Origin: Sphingomonas insulae
GTDB lineage: Bacteria; Pseudomonadota; Alphaproteobacteria; Sphingomonadales; Sphingomonadaceae
Assembly (NCBI RefSeq): GCF_010450875.1
Contig: NZ_CP048422.1
Location: 2,825,001-2,889,000, forward strand
Length of the DNA stretch: 64,000 nucleotides
Reading direction: 5' to 3'
The position numbers were made by a program, and so were the translations under genes. The notes beneath the pieces are model-generated. The model did no database searches, had not been told where the DNA came from, and worked only from the letters and a program-made list of their open reading frames with translations. Of the stretch, positions 1 to 7,957 are shown in pieces; the first letter of the stretch is position 1, and every line of letters starts with the position of its first letter.

Positions 1-62
1 ACCGGTGGTGGTGGAACCTGAACCGGTCCGGCGAGCGACAGGGCGGCGAGGATGATGCGCAT
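1..62 (-). CDS. N-terminus of an exported protein (partial, runs off the window)
   Basis: An ATG at position 62 on the minus strand is preceded by AGGA at a good distance. It opens a frame beginning MRIILAALSLAGPVQVPPPP, which looks like a short signal peptide followed by a proline-rich mature start. Only about 20 residues lie in the window, so no function can be given. It sits 40 bp downstream of the SDR gene that ends at 103 and could be the last gene of that minus-strand cluster. Confidence 0.4.
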   Translation of the reverse strand, partial: MRIILAALSLAGPVQVPPPP

Positions 63-102
63 GTCGCCATCCTGACGCGCGTCGATGACGCCAGCAAGTC
101 GG

Positions 103-915
103 TTACACCGCGGTCTTGCCGTAATCCTGCCGGGTGACGGGATGGCTCGACGACAAGCCGCCATCGACGGCGATCGCCTGTCCGTTGATGTAGCTGGCAT
201 CGTCGGAGGCGAGGAACAGCGCGACCTTGGCCAGCTCGCCCGGCTGCGCGCCGCGACGCAACGGGTTCAGTCGACCGATCCGATCGGTCTTGCCGGCATC
301 GCGGGCGTAATCGAACGTCGGCTTGGTCATGCCGGTCTCGGTCAGCCCGGGACAGATCGCGTTGACGCGCACGTTGCTGCCCGCCAGCTGCTGCGCGGCG
401 ACCGCGGCGAGGTTCATGACGCCCGCCTTCGACGCCGAATAGGCGGGCGACCCGGCGCCCGACCGGATACCGGCGACGCTGGCGGTGAGGACGATGGCGC
501 CGCCGCCGGTCCGTGCAGCGCGCGCCGCGATGCGCGGTGCGGCATGCTTGATCGCCAGAAAGGGCCCGATCAGGTTGACACGCAGGACATCGGTGATGAG
601 CGCCACGTCGGTGTCGAAGATGTTCGCCATGCCCCCCGAGATGCCGGCATTGGCGAACATCACGTCCAGCCCGCCGAACCGGTCGCAGGCGAGATCGACC
701 GCCCGAACCACGTCGTCTTCAACACCGGCATCCATGCGGATGGCGTGTGCGATGCCGCCGGCCGCCACGATCGCCGCCGCCGTTTGCTCCGCGCCTTCGG
801 TGAGGTCGGCAGCGACCACCCGGCCGCCCTCGCTCGCGAACAGCAGTGCGGCGGCGCGACCGATGCCGCTGCCGGCCCCGGTGACGATGATCGACCTGTC
901 GGTGAAGCGCGCCAT
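103..915 (-). CDS. SDR family NAD(P)-dependent oxidoreductase
   Basis: Classical short-chain dehydrogenase of 270 residues. The cofactor motif TGAGSGIG is at residues 12-19, the NAG motif at 89-91, and the catalytic pair YSASK puts Tyr159 and Lys163 with Ser145 upstream. Asp37 after the second beta strand (AADL) suggests NAD preference. The start at 915 was chosen because its ATG overlaps the stop of the upstream SDR gene by one base (TGATG), so the two are translationally coupled. A longer reading frame upstream is only overlap with that gene. It is probably a hydroxyacyl or alcohol oxidation step in the adjoining acyl-CoA cluster; the substrate cannot be read from sequence. Confidence 0.88.
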   Translation of the reverse strand: MARFTDRSIIVTGAGSGIGRAAALLFASEGGRVVAADLTEGAEQTAAAIVAAGGIAHAIRMDAGVEDDVVRAVDLACDRFGGLDVMFANAGISGGMANIFDTDVALITDVLRVNLIGPFLAIKHAAPRIAARAARTGGGAIVLTASVAGIRSGAGSPAYSASKAGVMNLAAVAAQQLAGSNVRVNAICPGLTETGMTKPTFDYARDAGKTDRIGRLNPLRRGAQPGELAKVALFLASDDASYINGQAIAVDGGLSSSHPVTRQDYGKTAV

Positions 916-1679
916 CAGATCGTCACCCCGCCATCGACCACCATCGCCTGCCCGGTCATGTAGCGGCCCGCATCCGACGCCAGATAGACGACCGCGCCAG
1001 CGATATCGATCGGGTCGCCCAGCCGGCGCAGCGGCGTGTGCTTGCTCGACCGGCTCTCCGCTTCGGGCGTATCCCAAAGGGCGCGGGCGAAGTCGGTCTT
1101 GATGAGGCCGGGGGCGATGCAATTCACCCGTACGTTGTCGGGCCCGTATTCCACCGCATAATTGCGTGCCAACTGGAAGTCCGCCGCCTTCGACACGTTA
1201 TAGGCGCCGATCATCGGCGAACCGCGCAGTCCGCCGATGGACGATACGATGACGATCGACCCATCGGACCGCTCGCGCATCTCGGGCACCACCATCTGGA
1301 TCAGCCAGTGGTTGGACAGGATGTTGTTGTCCAAGATCTTGCGGAACTGGTCGTCGGCGATCCCCTCCATCGGTCCGTAATACGGGTTGGATGCCGCGTT
1401 GCAGACGAGTACGTCGATCCGGCCGAAGGCGGCGCGGGTGGCATCCACCAGATGCTGCAGCGCCTCTTTCGACGAGATGCTGGCCGCGACGGCGATGGCG
1501 CGGCCCGCGCCGAATTCGGCATTGATCTCGGCCGCGACGATGTCGCACGCGTCCTGCTTGCGGCTGCTGATGACGACGCGAGCGCCGGCCCGGGCAAGTT
1601 CGATCGCGCTGGCCTTGCCGATACCGCGCGACGAGCCGGTGATGATCGCGACCTTACCGGTCAGGTCGAAGAGTGACAT
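915..1679 (-). CDS. SDR family oxidoreductase
   Basis: Short-chain dehydrogenase of 254 residues. The nucleotide-binding motif TGSSRGIG is at 14-21 and catalytic Tyr160 and Lys164 lie in YNVSK. The strand-2 end VVISSRK, with Ser-Arg instead of an acidic residue, suggests NADP(H), as in DHRS4-like enzymes. The usual NAG is NAA at 94-96. The next gene downstream starts on its stop codon. The 21-bp gap to the upstream kinase gene suggests one transcript from the acyl-CoA dehydrogenase gene down through both SDRs. The physiological substrate is unknown. Confidence 0.88.
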   Translation of the reverse strand: MSLFDLTGKVAIITGSSRGIGKASAIELARAGARVVISSRKQDACDIVAAEINAEFGAGRAIAVAASISSKEALQHLVDATRAAFGRIDVLVCNAASNPYYGPMEGIADDQFRKILDNNILSNHWLIQMVVPEMRERSDGSIVIVSSIGGLRGSPMIGAYNVSKAADFQLARNYAVEYGPDNVRVNCIAPGLIKTDFARALWDTPEAESRSSKHTPLRRLGDPIDIAGAVVYLASDAGRYMTGQAMVVDGGVTI

Positions 1680-1700
1680 GTAATCCTCTCGATTATCTAA

Positions 1701-2744
1701 TTATGCACCTGCGGCCTGGGCGAATTGCCAGCTCGCCGCGGCCAGTCGATGAACCTGCGCTGCCGAACGTTCGGCGTGCGCGCTGGAGGCGGTACCGTCG
1801 ACGATCCGCTTTTTGATCCCCTGCACGATGCCGGTGAGGCGGAAGAGGTTGAAGGCGAAATACCAGTCGAGGTCGGGAACGCCGTCGCGGCCGGTGCGGG
1901 CGCAATAGCGGCGCGTCATGTCCTCGATCGTCGGGATGCCGGTGTCGGAACCGGTACGCCCCTTCACGCCCGATCGCCCCTCCGGCTCGGTGACCCAACT
2001 CATCAGGAAATATGAAAAATCGGCAAGCGGATCGCCGAGTGTCGACAATTCCCAGTCGAGCACCGCGATGACGCGTGGCTCGGTGGGCGAAAAGATCATG
2101 TTGTCGATCCGGTAATCGCCATGGACGATCGACGTCCGCGTCTGTTCGGGAACGGTGCGCGGCAGAAAGTCGATCAGCTTTTCCACCTCGGGCATGTGTT
2201 CGGTTTCGCTGGCGCGATATTGCCTGATCCAGCGTTCGGTCTGGCGGGCGAAATAATTGCCGGGCTTGCCGTAATCGCCCAGGCCCGCGGCGACGTGATC
2301 GGTGTTGTGCAGGTCGGCGAGGGTATCGACCATCGCGTTGTAGATGCCGGTGCGCTGTTCCGGGCCATAGTCCGGCAAGGTGCCGTCCCACAGGTTGCGA
2401 CCGTCGGCCAGCGCCATGACGTAGAACATCGACCCGATCACGCTATCGTCCGTGCACAGGCCGTAAGGTTTGGCGACGGGAAAGCCGGTCGGGTAGAGGC
2501 CGGCGATCAGGCGATATTCGCGATCGACCGCATGGGCGGAGGGAAGCAGCGGCCCGAACGGCTTGCGTCGCAGGACATAGGCGCCCGACGGGCTGTCGAC
2601 GCGGTAGGTCGGGTTGGACTGGCCGCCCGCGAATTTGGCGTAGGTAAGCGGACCGGTGAAGCCGGCAACGTTCGCCCTCATCCAGCGCGTGAGGTTCGCC
2701 TCGTTCAGCCGGTCCTTGTCCGCGACGGGTATGGTGTCGGTCAT
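1701..2744 (-). CDS. APH-fold phosphotransferase, probable 4-hydroxyacyl-CoA kinase (LvaA / ACAD11 N-domain type)
   Basis: 347-residue kinase-like protein. The catalytic loop HGDYRIDN is at residues 208-215 (Asp210, Asn215) and the Mg-binding DWE at 230-232, followed by the family motif STLGDPLADFSYF. This is the APH-type family found as the N-terminal half of human ACAD10/11 and as the separate LvaA kinase of levulinate catabolism. In those systems it phosphorylates the 4-hydroxyl of a 4-hydroxyacyl-CoA. The start follows a GAGGAG site about 9 bp upstream. The matching acyl-CoA dehydrogenase partner is two genes upstream (4098-5360). The fold and family are clear; the substrate is inferred from the pairing. 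Antibiotic resistance is unlikely. Confidence 0.82.
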   Translation of the reverse strand: MTDTIPVADKDRLNEANLTRWMRANVAGFTGPLTYAKFAGGQSNPTYRVDSPSGAYVLRRKPFGPLLPSAHAVDREYRLIAGLYPTGFPVAKPYGLCTDDSVIGSMFYVMALADGRNLWDGTLPDYGPEQRTGIYNAMVDTLADLHNTDHVAAGLGDYGKPGNYFARQTERWIRQYRASETEHMPEVEKLIDFLPRTVPEQTRTSIVHGDYRIDNMIFSPTEPRVIAVLDWELSTLGDPLADFSYFLMSWVTEPEGRSGVKGRTGSDTGIPTIEDMTRRYCARTGRDGVPDLDWYFAFNLFRLTGIVQGIKKRIVDGTASSAHAERSAAQVHRLAAASWQFAQAAGA

Positions 2745-2770
2745 GCGGTTCCGCTCCTCGCATCTCCCAC

Positions 2771-2863
2771 GTCATCCCCGCGGAGGCGGGGATTCATGGA
2801 CGCCTGCGTTGCGGCGCCTTCGTCAGCGGCGCGACAATGGATCCCCGACTTCGCGGGGATGAC
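2771..2863. repeat. REP/BIME-like intergenic palindromic element, copy 1
   Basis: A 93-bp element bounded by a perfect 12-bp inverted repeat, GTCATCCCCGCG and its complement. It contains two smaller hairpins (CCCCGC-GGAG-GCGGGG and ATCCCCG-ACTTCG-CGGGGAT). The same outer ends recur at 31807-31896. It lies between the alcohol dehydrogenase and kinase genes of the same strand. Confidence 0.75.
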
Positions 2864-2886
2864 GACGGGGGACAAATGAATATTCC

Positions 2887-3969
2887 TCACCCGAACGTGA
2901 TCACGCTGCGGGTGGCATCGCCCTTGCGCAATTCGTCGAAGGCGTGATTGATCCGCTCCAGCGGCATGCGCTCGGCGATGACCGCGTCGAGGTCGAGCTG
3001 CCCGCGCATGTAGAAATCGACCAGCCGCGGAATGTCGACCGGGAAGCGGTTGCTGCCCATCAGCCCGCCTTGCAACCGCTTGCCCGACAGCAGATCGATC
3101 GCCGACAGGCCGACCTTTTCGGTCGGCGGCAGCATGCCGAGGATCGTCGCGGTGCCGCCGCGGCGGAGCACCTTGACCGCGGTGGCGGCGCTCTGCGGGC
3201 GGCCGACCGCCTCGATCGCGTGGTGGACGCCGCCCCTGGTAATCTCGACCACCTCGTCCGCCGCGGTCGGCGACAGCGCGTCGATACTGTGCGTCGCCCC
3301 GAGCTTTTCCGCCAGCGCGCGCTTTTCCGATACCGGATCGAGCGCGATGATCTTGCCCGCGCCGGCGATCTTCGCGGCATTGACCGCCGCCAGGCCAATG
3401 CCGCCACAGCCGATGACGCACACCGTCTCGCCGGGCGTCACGTCGGTGGTGTTGAACACCGCGCCTGCACCGGTGGTGACCGCGCATCCGATCAGCGCGG
3501 CGCGGTCCATCGGCATGTCCGGATCGATCGCGACGCAGGCGTTTTCGTGGACCAGCATCATTTCGGCATAGGCGGACAGGTTGAGCATCTGCGCGACCGG
3601 CTGGTCGCCGAGCATCAGCCGCGGCGCGGCGCCTTTCGGCCGGCGCACGCCCGCATCGACGCACAGGAACATGCGCCCGGTGACGCAGAATTCGCACTGG
3701 CCGCAAAAGGCGCTGAGACAGGTGACGACATGGTCGCCCACCTTCACCGTGCGCACCTCGCTGCCGACCGCCTCGACCACGCCCGCGGCTTCGTGTCCGG
3801 GAATGGTGGGAAGCGCGTGCGGATAAATGCCGTCGACGAAATGCAGGTCGGATCGGCAGACACCCACTGCGACGGTGCGGATCAACACCTCATGCGCTGC
3901 GGGACTGGAGACGGTGACGTCCGCGATCTCCAGCGGCTGTTTCGGTTCGAAGAGGACGGCAGCTTTCAT
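2887..3969 (-). CDS. Zinc-dependent alcohol dehydrogenase (MDR superfamily)
   Basis: 360-residue medium-chain dehydrogenase. Catalytic zinc ligands are visible as Cys38 and His59-Glu60 (GHE). The structural zinc site is complete: Cys89, Cys92, Cys95 and Cys103 in the spacing C-x2-C-x2-C-x7-C. The Rossmann motif GCGGIG lies near residue 178. It resembles class III-like or aryl/alkyl alcohol dehydrogenases that oxidise primary alcohols with NAD. It lies between the ACAD10/11-type dehydrogenase and the APH-like kinase, all on the minus strand. This suggests it feeds an alcohol- or hydroxy-acid-derived substrate into the same pathway. Confidence 0.85.
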   Translation of the reverse strand: MKAAVLFEPKQPLEIADVTVSSPAAHEVLIRTVAVGVCRSDLHFVDGIYPHALPTIPGHEAAGVVEAVGSEVRTVKVGDHVVTCLSAFCGQCEFCVTGRMFLCVDAGVRRPKGAAPRLMLGDQPVAQMLNLSAYAEMMLVHENACVAIDPDMPMDRAALIGCAVTTGAGAVFNTTDVTPGETVCVIGCGGIGLAAVNAAKIAGAGKIIALDPVSEKRALAEKLGATHSIDALSPTAADEVVEITRGGVHHAIEAVGRPQSAATAVKVLRRGGTATILGMLPPTEKVGLSAIDLLSGKRLQGGLMGSNRFPVDIPRLVDFYMRGQLDLDAVIAERMPLERINHAFDELRKGDATRSVITFG

Positions 3970-3997
3970 GACTTAGTCTTTCTCCAATCGATCGCAC

Positions 3998-4092
3998 TCA
4001 CCCTCACCCTTCACACCGCCTGCGGCGGCGGGCCCCTTCCCTCTCCCATCGGGAGAGGGAGAGACGCCGAAGGTGGCAATGAGTGAGGGTGA
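3998..4092. repeat. Intergenic hairpin repeat between acyl-CoA dehydrogenase and alcohol dehydrogenase genes
   Basis: A perfect 10-bp stem TCCCTCTCCC (4038-4047) and GGGAGAGGGA (4051-4060) with a 3-base loop is nested inside a longer imperfect repeat, TCACCCTCAC on the left and its complement on the right. No T-tract follows on either strand, so it is more like a mobile intergenic palindrome than a standard terminator. It fills almost the whole gap between the two genes. Confidence 0.6.
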
Positions 4093-4097
4093 CGGGG

Positions 4098-5360
4098 TTA
4101 GCGCGCCGGCCGTTCCGCGGCGTATTCGCCGTATTTGCCGAACTCGGCGCGGGCGATGGCGCGGTTGTGGACCTCGTCGGGACCATCGGCGAAGCGGAGC
4201 GTCCGCAAGGCGGCCCAGGCATGGGCGAGATGGAAATCCTGTGACACGCCGCCGCCGCCATGCGCCTGGATCGCATCGTCCAGGATCTGCAGTGCCATCG
4301 TCGGCGCCGCGACCTTGACCATCGCGATCTCCAGTTGCGCGGATTTGTTGCCGGCCTTGTCCATCATATCGGCCGCCTTCAGGCACAGCAGCCGCGTCAT
4401 TTCGATGTCGATGCGGGCCTTTGCAATGCGTTGTTCCCAGACGGAATGATCCGCGATCCGCTTGCCGAACGCGACGCGCGACAACAATCGCTTGGCCATC
4501 GCCTCGATCCCCGTCTCCGCGACACCGATGGTGCGCATGCAATGATGGATGCGGCCCGGCCCCAGCCGCCCCTGCGCGATCTCGAACCCGCGCCCCTCGC
4601 CGAGCAGCACGTTCTCGACCGGTACGCGGACATCGGTCATCACCACTTCGCCATGGCCGTGCGGCGCATGGTCGTATCCGTAGACGGTCAGCATCCGCTC
4701 GATCGTGACGCCGGGCGTATCCATCGGCATCAGGATCATGCTCTGTTGCGCATGACGCTTGGCGGACGTGTCGGTCTTGCCCATCACGATCGCGACCTTG
4801 CAGCGCGGATCGCCGACGCCCGACGACCACCATTTGCGGCCGTTGATGACGTAATGATCGCCGTCGCGGACCATCGATGTTTCGATGTTCGTCGCATCGG
4901 ACGAGGCGACGGCGGGTTCGGTCATCAGGAACGCCGACCGGATTTCGCCGCGCATCAACGGCCCCAGCCACCGCTCCTTCTGCTCGCGCGTGCCGTAGCG
5001 GTGGAACACCTCCATATTGCCGGTGTCGGGGGCGGAGCAATTGAACACCTCCGACGCCCAGCCGATCTTGCCCATCTCTTCCGCGCACAGGGCGTATTCG
5101 AGGTTGGTGAGCTGCGTGCCTTCGAACGCGAAGCTGTCGTCGACGTGGGACTGGCCGGAATTGGGCGGCATGAAGAAATTCCACAGGCCGGCGGCCTTCG
5201 CCTTTTCCTTGCACGCCTCGATCACCGGGATCACCTTCCAGCGCTCGCCCTCATGTTCCTGGGCGTCATGCTCCGGCACCCGCGGGCGGATTTCCTGGTC
5301 GATGAAGCTGCGCACCCGATCGCGAAAATAGGTTTCGCGCTCGCTGAGGGTGAAGTCCAT
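4098..5360 (-). CDS. Acyl-CoA dehydrogenase family protein, ACAD10/11 (LvaC) type
   Basis: 420-residue flavoprotein. It carries the signatures of the ACAD10/11 subfamily: [57 protein letters not shown] and, near the C-terminus, [10 protein letters not shown]. The place of the usual catalytic Glu (YEGT in ordinary enzymes) is ADGP here, so Asp392 replaces it. This fits the family role of eliminating phosphate from a 4-phosphoacyl-CoA rather than plain alpha,beta-desaturation. The ATG at 5360 has a GGAGAGAGG site 7 bp upstream; an in-frame TTG 15 bases earlier lies before that site and was rejected. It is the first gene of the minus-strand cluster and divergent from the double-TetR regulator. 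Confidence 0.9.
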   Translation of the reverse strand: MDFTLSERETYFRDRVRSFIDQEIRPRVPEHDAQEHEGERWKVIPVIEACKEKAKAAGLWNFFMPPNSGQSHVDDSFAFEGTQLTNLEYALCAEEMGKIGWASEVFNCSAPDTGNMEVFHRYGTREQKERWLGPLMRGEIRSAFLMTEPAVASSDATNIETSMVRDGDHYVINGRKWWSSGVGDPRCKVAIVMGKTDTSAKRHAQQSMILMPMDTPGVTIERMLTVYGYDHAPHGHGEVVMTDVRVPVENVLLGEGRGFEIAQGRLGPGRIHHCMRTIGVAETGIEAMAKRLLSRVAFGKRIADHSVWEQRIAKARIDIEMTRLLCLKAADMMDKAGNKSAQLEIAMVKVAAPTMALQILDDAIQAHGGGGVSQDFHLAHAWAALRTLRFADGPDEVHNRAIARAEFGKYGEYAAERPAR

Positions 5361-5441
5361 TGTACCTCTCTCCAATCGTCTTTGATCCAGGGTCTAGGCC
5401 GTACCGCACATTCGGTAAAGTGCCTGCGACGGTCGGATCGG

Positions 5442-5463
5442 CGCTTTTCACGCCTGAAAAGCG
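5442..5463. promoter_or_regulatory. Perfect inverted repeat, candidate TetR operator
   Basis: CGCTTTTCA, four bases CGCC, then TGAAAAGCG: a perfect 9-bp dyad in the 155-bp region between the divergent dehydrogenase and double-TetR genes. The position and size are typical for a TetR-family operator. Binding is inferred. Confidence 0.6.
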
Positions 5464-5470
5464 GATGGCG

Positions 5471-5489
5471 GAAAAAACACTGTTTCTTC
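5471..5489. promoter_or_regulatory. Second near-perfect palindrome, candidate operator
   Basis: GAAAAAACA-C-TGTTTCTTC is a 19-bp palindrome with one mismatch per arm, 27 bases before the regulator's start codon. Its sequence differs from the 5442-5463 dyad. The two could serve the two different DNA-binding domains of the adjacent regulator. Confidence 0.5.
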
Positions 5490-5515
5490 GAAAGCGCAGC
5501 CGGTAGAGTGGCGAC

Positions 5516-6787
5516 ATGGATCAGACGGGGGCGGACGCCGAGCTCAACGGCGGCGACATCGGCAACGGGGAAGAACAGGGAACGAAGCGTTTCAGGGCGA
5601 AGCGCGACGCGATCCTGTCCGCCGCTGCGGAAGCGATCAACGAACAGAGTGCCAAGGGCATGACCTTCGCCGACGTGGCACGGCGCGTAGGGCTGAACAC
5701 CACCAGCGTCACCTATTATTTCAAGCGCAAGGAAGACCTGGCGGCCGCGGCGTTCGAACATACGCTGGACCAACTGCTGGCGATGATCGACGAGGCGATG
5801 GCGGCACCGACGCCCAGGCAGCGCGTCCGCCGCTATCTGTCGCTCAACATGGATCGCCTGGCCCGCGTGCAGCGCGGTGAGGACCGGGCGATGGCGGTGC
5901 TGTCCGACCTGCGTGCCACCGAGGAGCCAAACCGTACCCGTTTGCTGAATCGCTGGCGCGAGGTGTTCCGCCGCACCCGCGCCCTGTGGGGACCGGCCGC
6001 GACGCGCGCGCAGACCGACCTGTTCGGCGCCAGGGCGCACGTGTTGCTTGAGAATACCTTCTGGCTGCCGGTCTGGCTGGTCCGCTACGAACCCGACCAA
6101 TATGACCGGGTCGAAGCGCGGCTGATGGACGTGTTCGAACACGGCATCGCCGGTGCCGACGTCAGCTGGGCGCCGCAGCCGATCGACCTTGAGCATGAGG
6201 AGATCGAACCGGGGCGTGCCGCCTTCCTGCTGGCGGCGACACGGCTCATCAACGAACTGGGCTATCGCGGCGCCTCGGTACAGCGGATCGCGGCCGAGCT
6301 GAACGTCACCAAGGGCAGCTTCTACCACCATCTGGATGCCAAGGACGATCTGGTGATCGCCTGCTATCGCCGCAGCTTCGATACGATCACCGACGCGCAA
6401 CGCCTGGCGGAAGAAGCGGGCGGTTCCCATTGGGATCGGCTGGCGAGCACGATCGCGACGCTGCTCGACGTGCAGTTCGCCGAACGCGCGCCGCTGTTGC
6501 GCACGACCGCGCTGTCGGGCTTGCCCGGCGTGGTCAGGACGGCGATGGTCGACCGGTCAAACCGGATCGCGCGCCGCTTCGCCGGCACGATCATGGACGG
6601 CATCGCGGAGGGATCGATCCGCGCGGTCGACGCCCTGGTCGCGGCGCAAGCGCTGATGGCGCTTCAGAATGCGGCGTTCGACATGCGCAAATGGGCGGCG
6701 ACCATGCCCCGCGACCGCGCGATCGGCATGTATGCCTCGACCTTGCTGTTCGGCCTGTTCGACGATCGCGCCCTGGCGGCGGCGTAG
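5516..6787 (+). CDS. Transcriptional regulator with two TetR/AcrR domains in tandem
   Basis: 423 residues, about twice a normal TetR protein. The first helix-turn-helix domain covers about residues 25-80 (TFADVARRVGLNTTSVTYYFKRK) and the second about 228-285 (ASVQRIAAELNVTKGSFYHHLD). Each is followed by its own all-helical segment. The ATG at 5516 follows weak ribosome-binding sequence. It is divergent from the 4098-5360 dehydrogenase gene, and two distinct inverted repeats lie between them. Likely role: ligand-controlled repressor of the catabolic cluster and of itself, the ligand perhaps an acyl-CoA. The two recognition helices differ, so it may bind asymmetric or two different sites. Confidence 0.9.
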   Translation: MDQTGADAELNGGDIGNGEEQGTKRFRAKRDAILSAAAEAINEQSAKGMTFADVARRVGLNTTSVTYYFKRKEDLAAAAFEHTLDQLLAMIDEAMAAPTPRQRVRRYLSLNMDRLARVQRGEDRAMAVLSDLRATEEPNRTRLLNRWREVFRRTRALWGPAATRAQTDLFGARAHVLLENTFWLPVWLVRYEPDQYDRVEARLMDVFEHGIAGADVSWAPQPIDLEHEEIEPGRAAFLLAATRLINELGYRGASVQRIAAELNVTKGSFYHHLDAKDDLVIACYRRSFDTITDAQRLAEEAGGSHWDRLASTIATLLDVQFAERAPLLRTTALSGLPGVVRTAMVDRSNRIARRFAGTIMDGIAEGSIRAVDALVAAQALMALQNAAFDMRKWAATMPRDRAIGMYASTLLFGLFDDRALAAA

Positions 6788-6819
6788 CGGATCGGCGCCC
6801 AGGCGGCAGGGCGCGGCGC

Positions 6820-7884
6820 TCAATATCCGTTGAGGCGTGCGAACCGTTCGCGGTGGAACGCCGCATTGCCCCACATCGCCTCCAGCACGGCAGCCCGCTT
6901 CATATAGAAGCCGGCATCGTGTTCGTCCGTCATGCCGATGCCGCCATGCAGCTGGATCATCTCGCGGGTCACCAGTCGGGCGGTGTCGCCCGCGACCGAT
7001 TTCGCCAGGCTGACCGCCTGATCGAGATCGGATCGCCCGGCATCGATCGCCTCGAGCGCGCCCTCCACCACGGAACGCATCAGTTCGAGCTCGGTCAGCA
7101 TTTTGGCCATGCGGTGCTGCAAGGCCTGGAAGGTGCTGAGCGCCTGGCCGAACTGGACGCGGGTCTTGAGGTAATCGTTGGTGGTCGCAAACGCCTGTTC
7201 GGCAAGGCCCAGCATTTCCGCGGCCGCCAGCGCGGCGGCATAGTCGACGACCTTCGCGGTCAGATCGACCCCGCCGAGCCGCGTCGCGGGTGCGGCGGCG
7301 AAGCGGACCTCGGCGTGGCTGCGCGCATCGGCCATCCGGCGGGGCGAACGGGTGACGCCGTCGGTTCCGGCGACCAGATACAGGCCGTCCTCGGCAGCGA
7401 CGACGAACACTGCGGCGCTATCCCCCTCCGTGACGAACAGCTTGGTGCCGGTCAGCCGGCCGCCCTCGACCCGCGTCGCGATGGCCGCGCCGTGGACCGG
7501 GCCTTCGTCGATGGCCAGCGTCGCCACCACCTCGCCCGCCGCGATGCGCCCCAGCCATTCTGCCTTGGCGGCGTCGTCTTCGCCCAATGCGATCGCACTG
7601 GCGGCAGGGCCGGTCGAGGCGAGCGGACTGGCGGCGAGGTTGCGGCCCAGTTGCTCGACGACCATGCCGAGCGACAGATAGCCGAGCGCGGAACCGCCCT
7701 GGCCTTCCGGAATGACAATGCCGCCCCAGCCCATCTGGCCGATCTCGCCCCACGCCGCGGCGTCATAACCTTCGGCCGGGGCAGCATCGCGCAACTTGCG
7801 AAAGGCGGTGACGGGCGATTCGTTGTCCGCCCATTCGCGCGCCATATCGCGCAGCATCGTCTGTTCTTCGGTGAGGACGGCCAT
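6820..7884 (-). CDS. Acyl-CoA dehydrogenase family protein, shorter subunit
   Basis: 354 residues with the acyl-CoA dehydrogenase layout: N-terminal helical domain, beta domain rich in small residues, and C-terminal helices with FGQALSTFQALQHRMAKM and QLHGGIGMTDEHD. It lacks the C-terminal catalytic YEGT motif and is shorter than usual, as in the smaller subunits of heteromeric dehydrogenases (mycobacterial FadE/ChsE pairs). The gene 73 bp upstream encodes another dehydrogenase of 402 residues, so a two-subunit enzyme is likely. It is convergent with the double-TetR gene, 32 bp away. The substrate is unknown. Confidence 0.87.
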   Translation of the reverse strand: MAVLTEEQTMLRDMAREWADNESPVTAFRKLRDAAPAEGYDAAAWGEIGQMGWGGIVIPEGQGGSALGYLSLGMVVEQLGRNLAASPLASTGPAASAIALGEDDAAKAEWLGRIAAGEVVATLAIDEGPVHGAAIATRVEGGRLTGTKLFVTEGDSAAVFVVAAEDGLYLVAGTDGVTRSPRRMADARSHAEVRFAAAPATRLGGVDLTAKVVDYAAALAAAEMLGLAEQAFATTNDYLKTRVQFGQALSTFQALQHRMAKMLTELELMRSVVEGALEAIDAGRSDLDQAVSLAKSVAGDTARLVTREMIQLHGGIGMTDEHDAGFYMKRAAVLEAMWGNAAFHRERFARLNGY

Positions 7885-7957
7885 ATGTAATCCTGTACTG
7901 TTCGGCAGGGGGATCGACTGTGCATCGTCCCCCTGCTCCTCTCCAACCCTTGCCCGG

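Noticed and set aside
1701..2744. Aminoglycoside resistance gene
   Set aside because: The APH fold is real, but the context and family motifs point to acyl-CoA metabolism.
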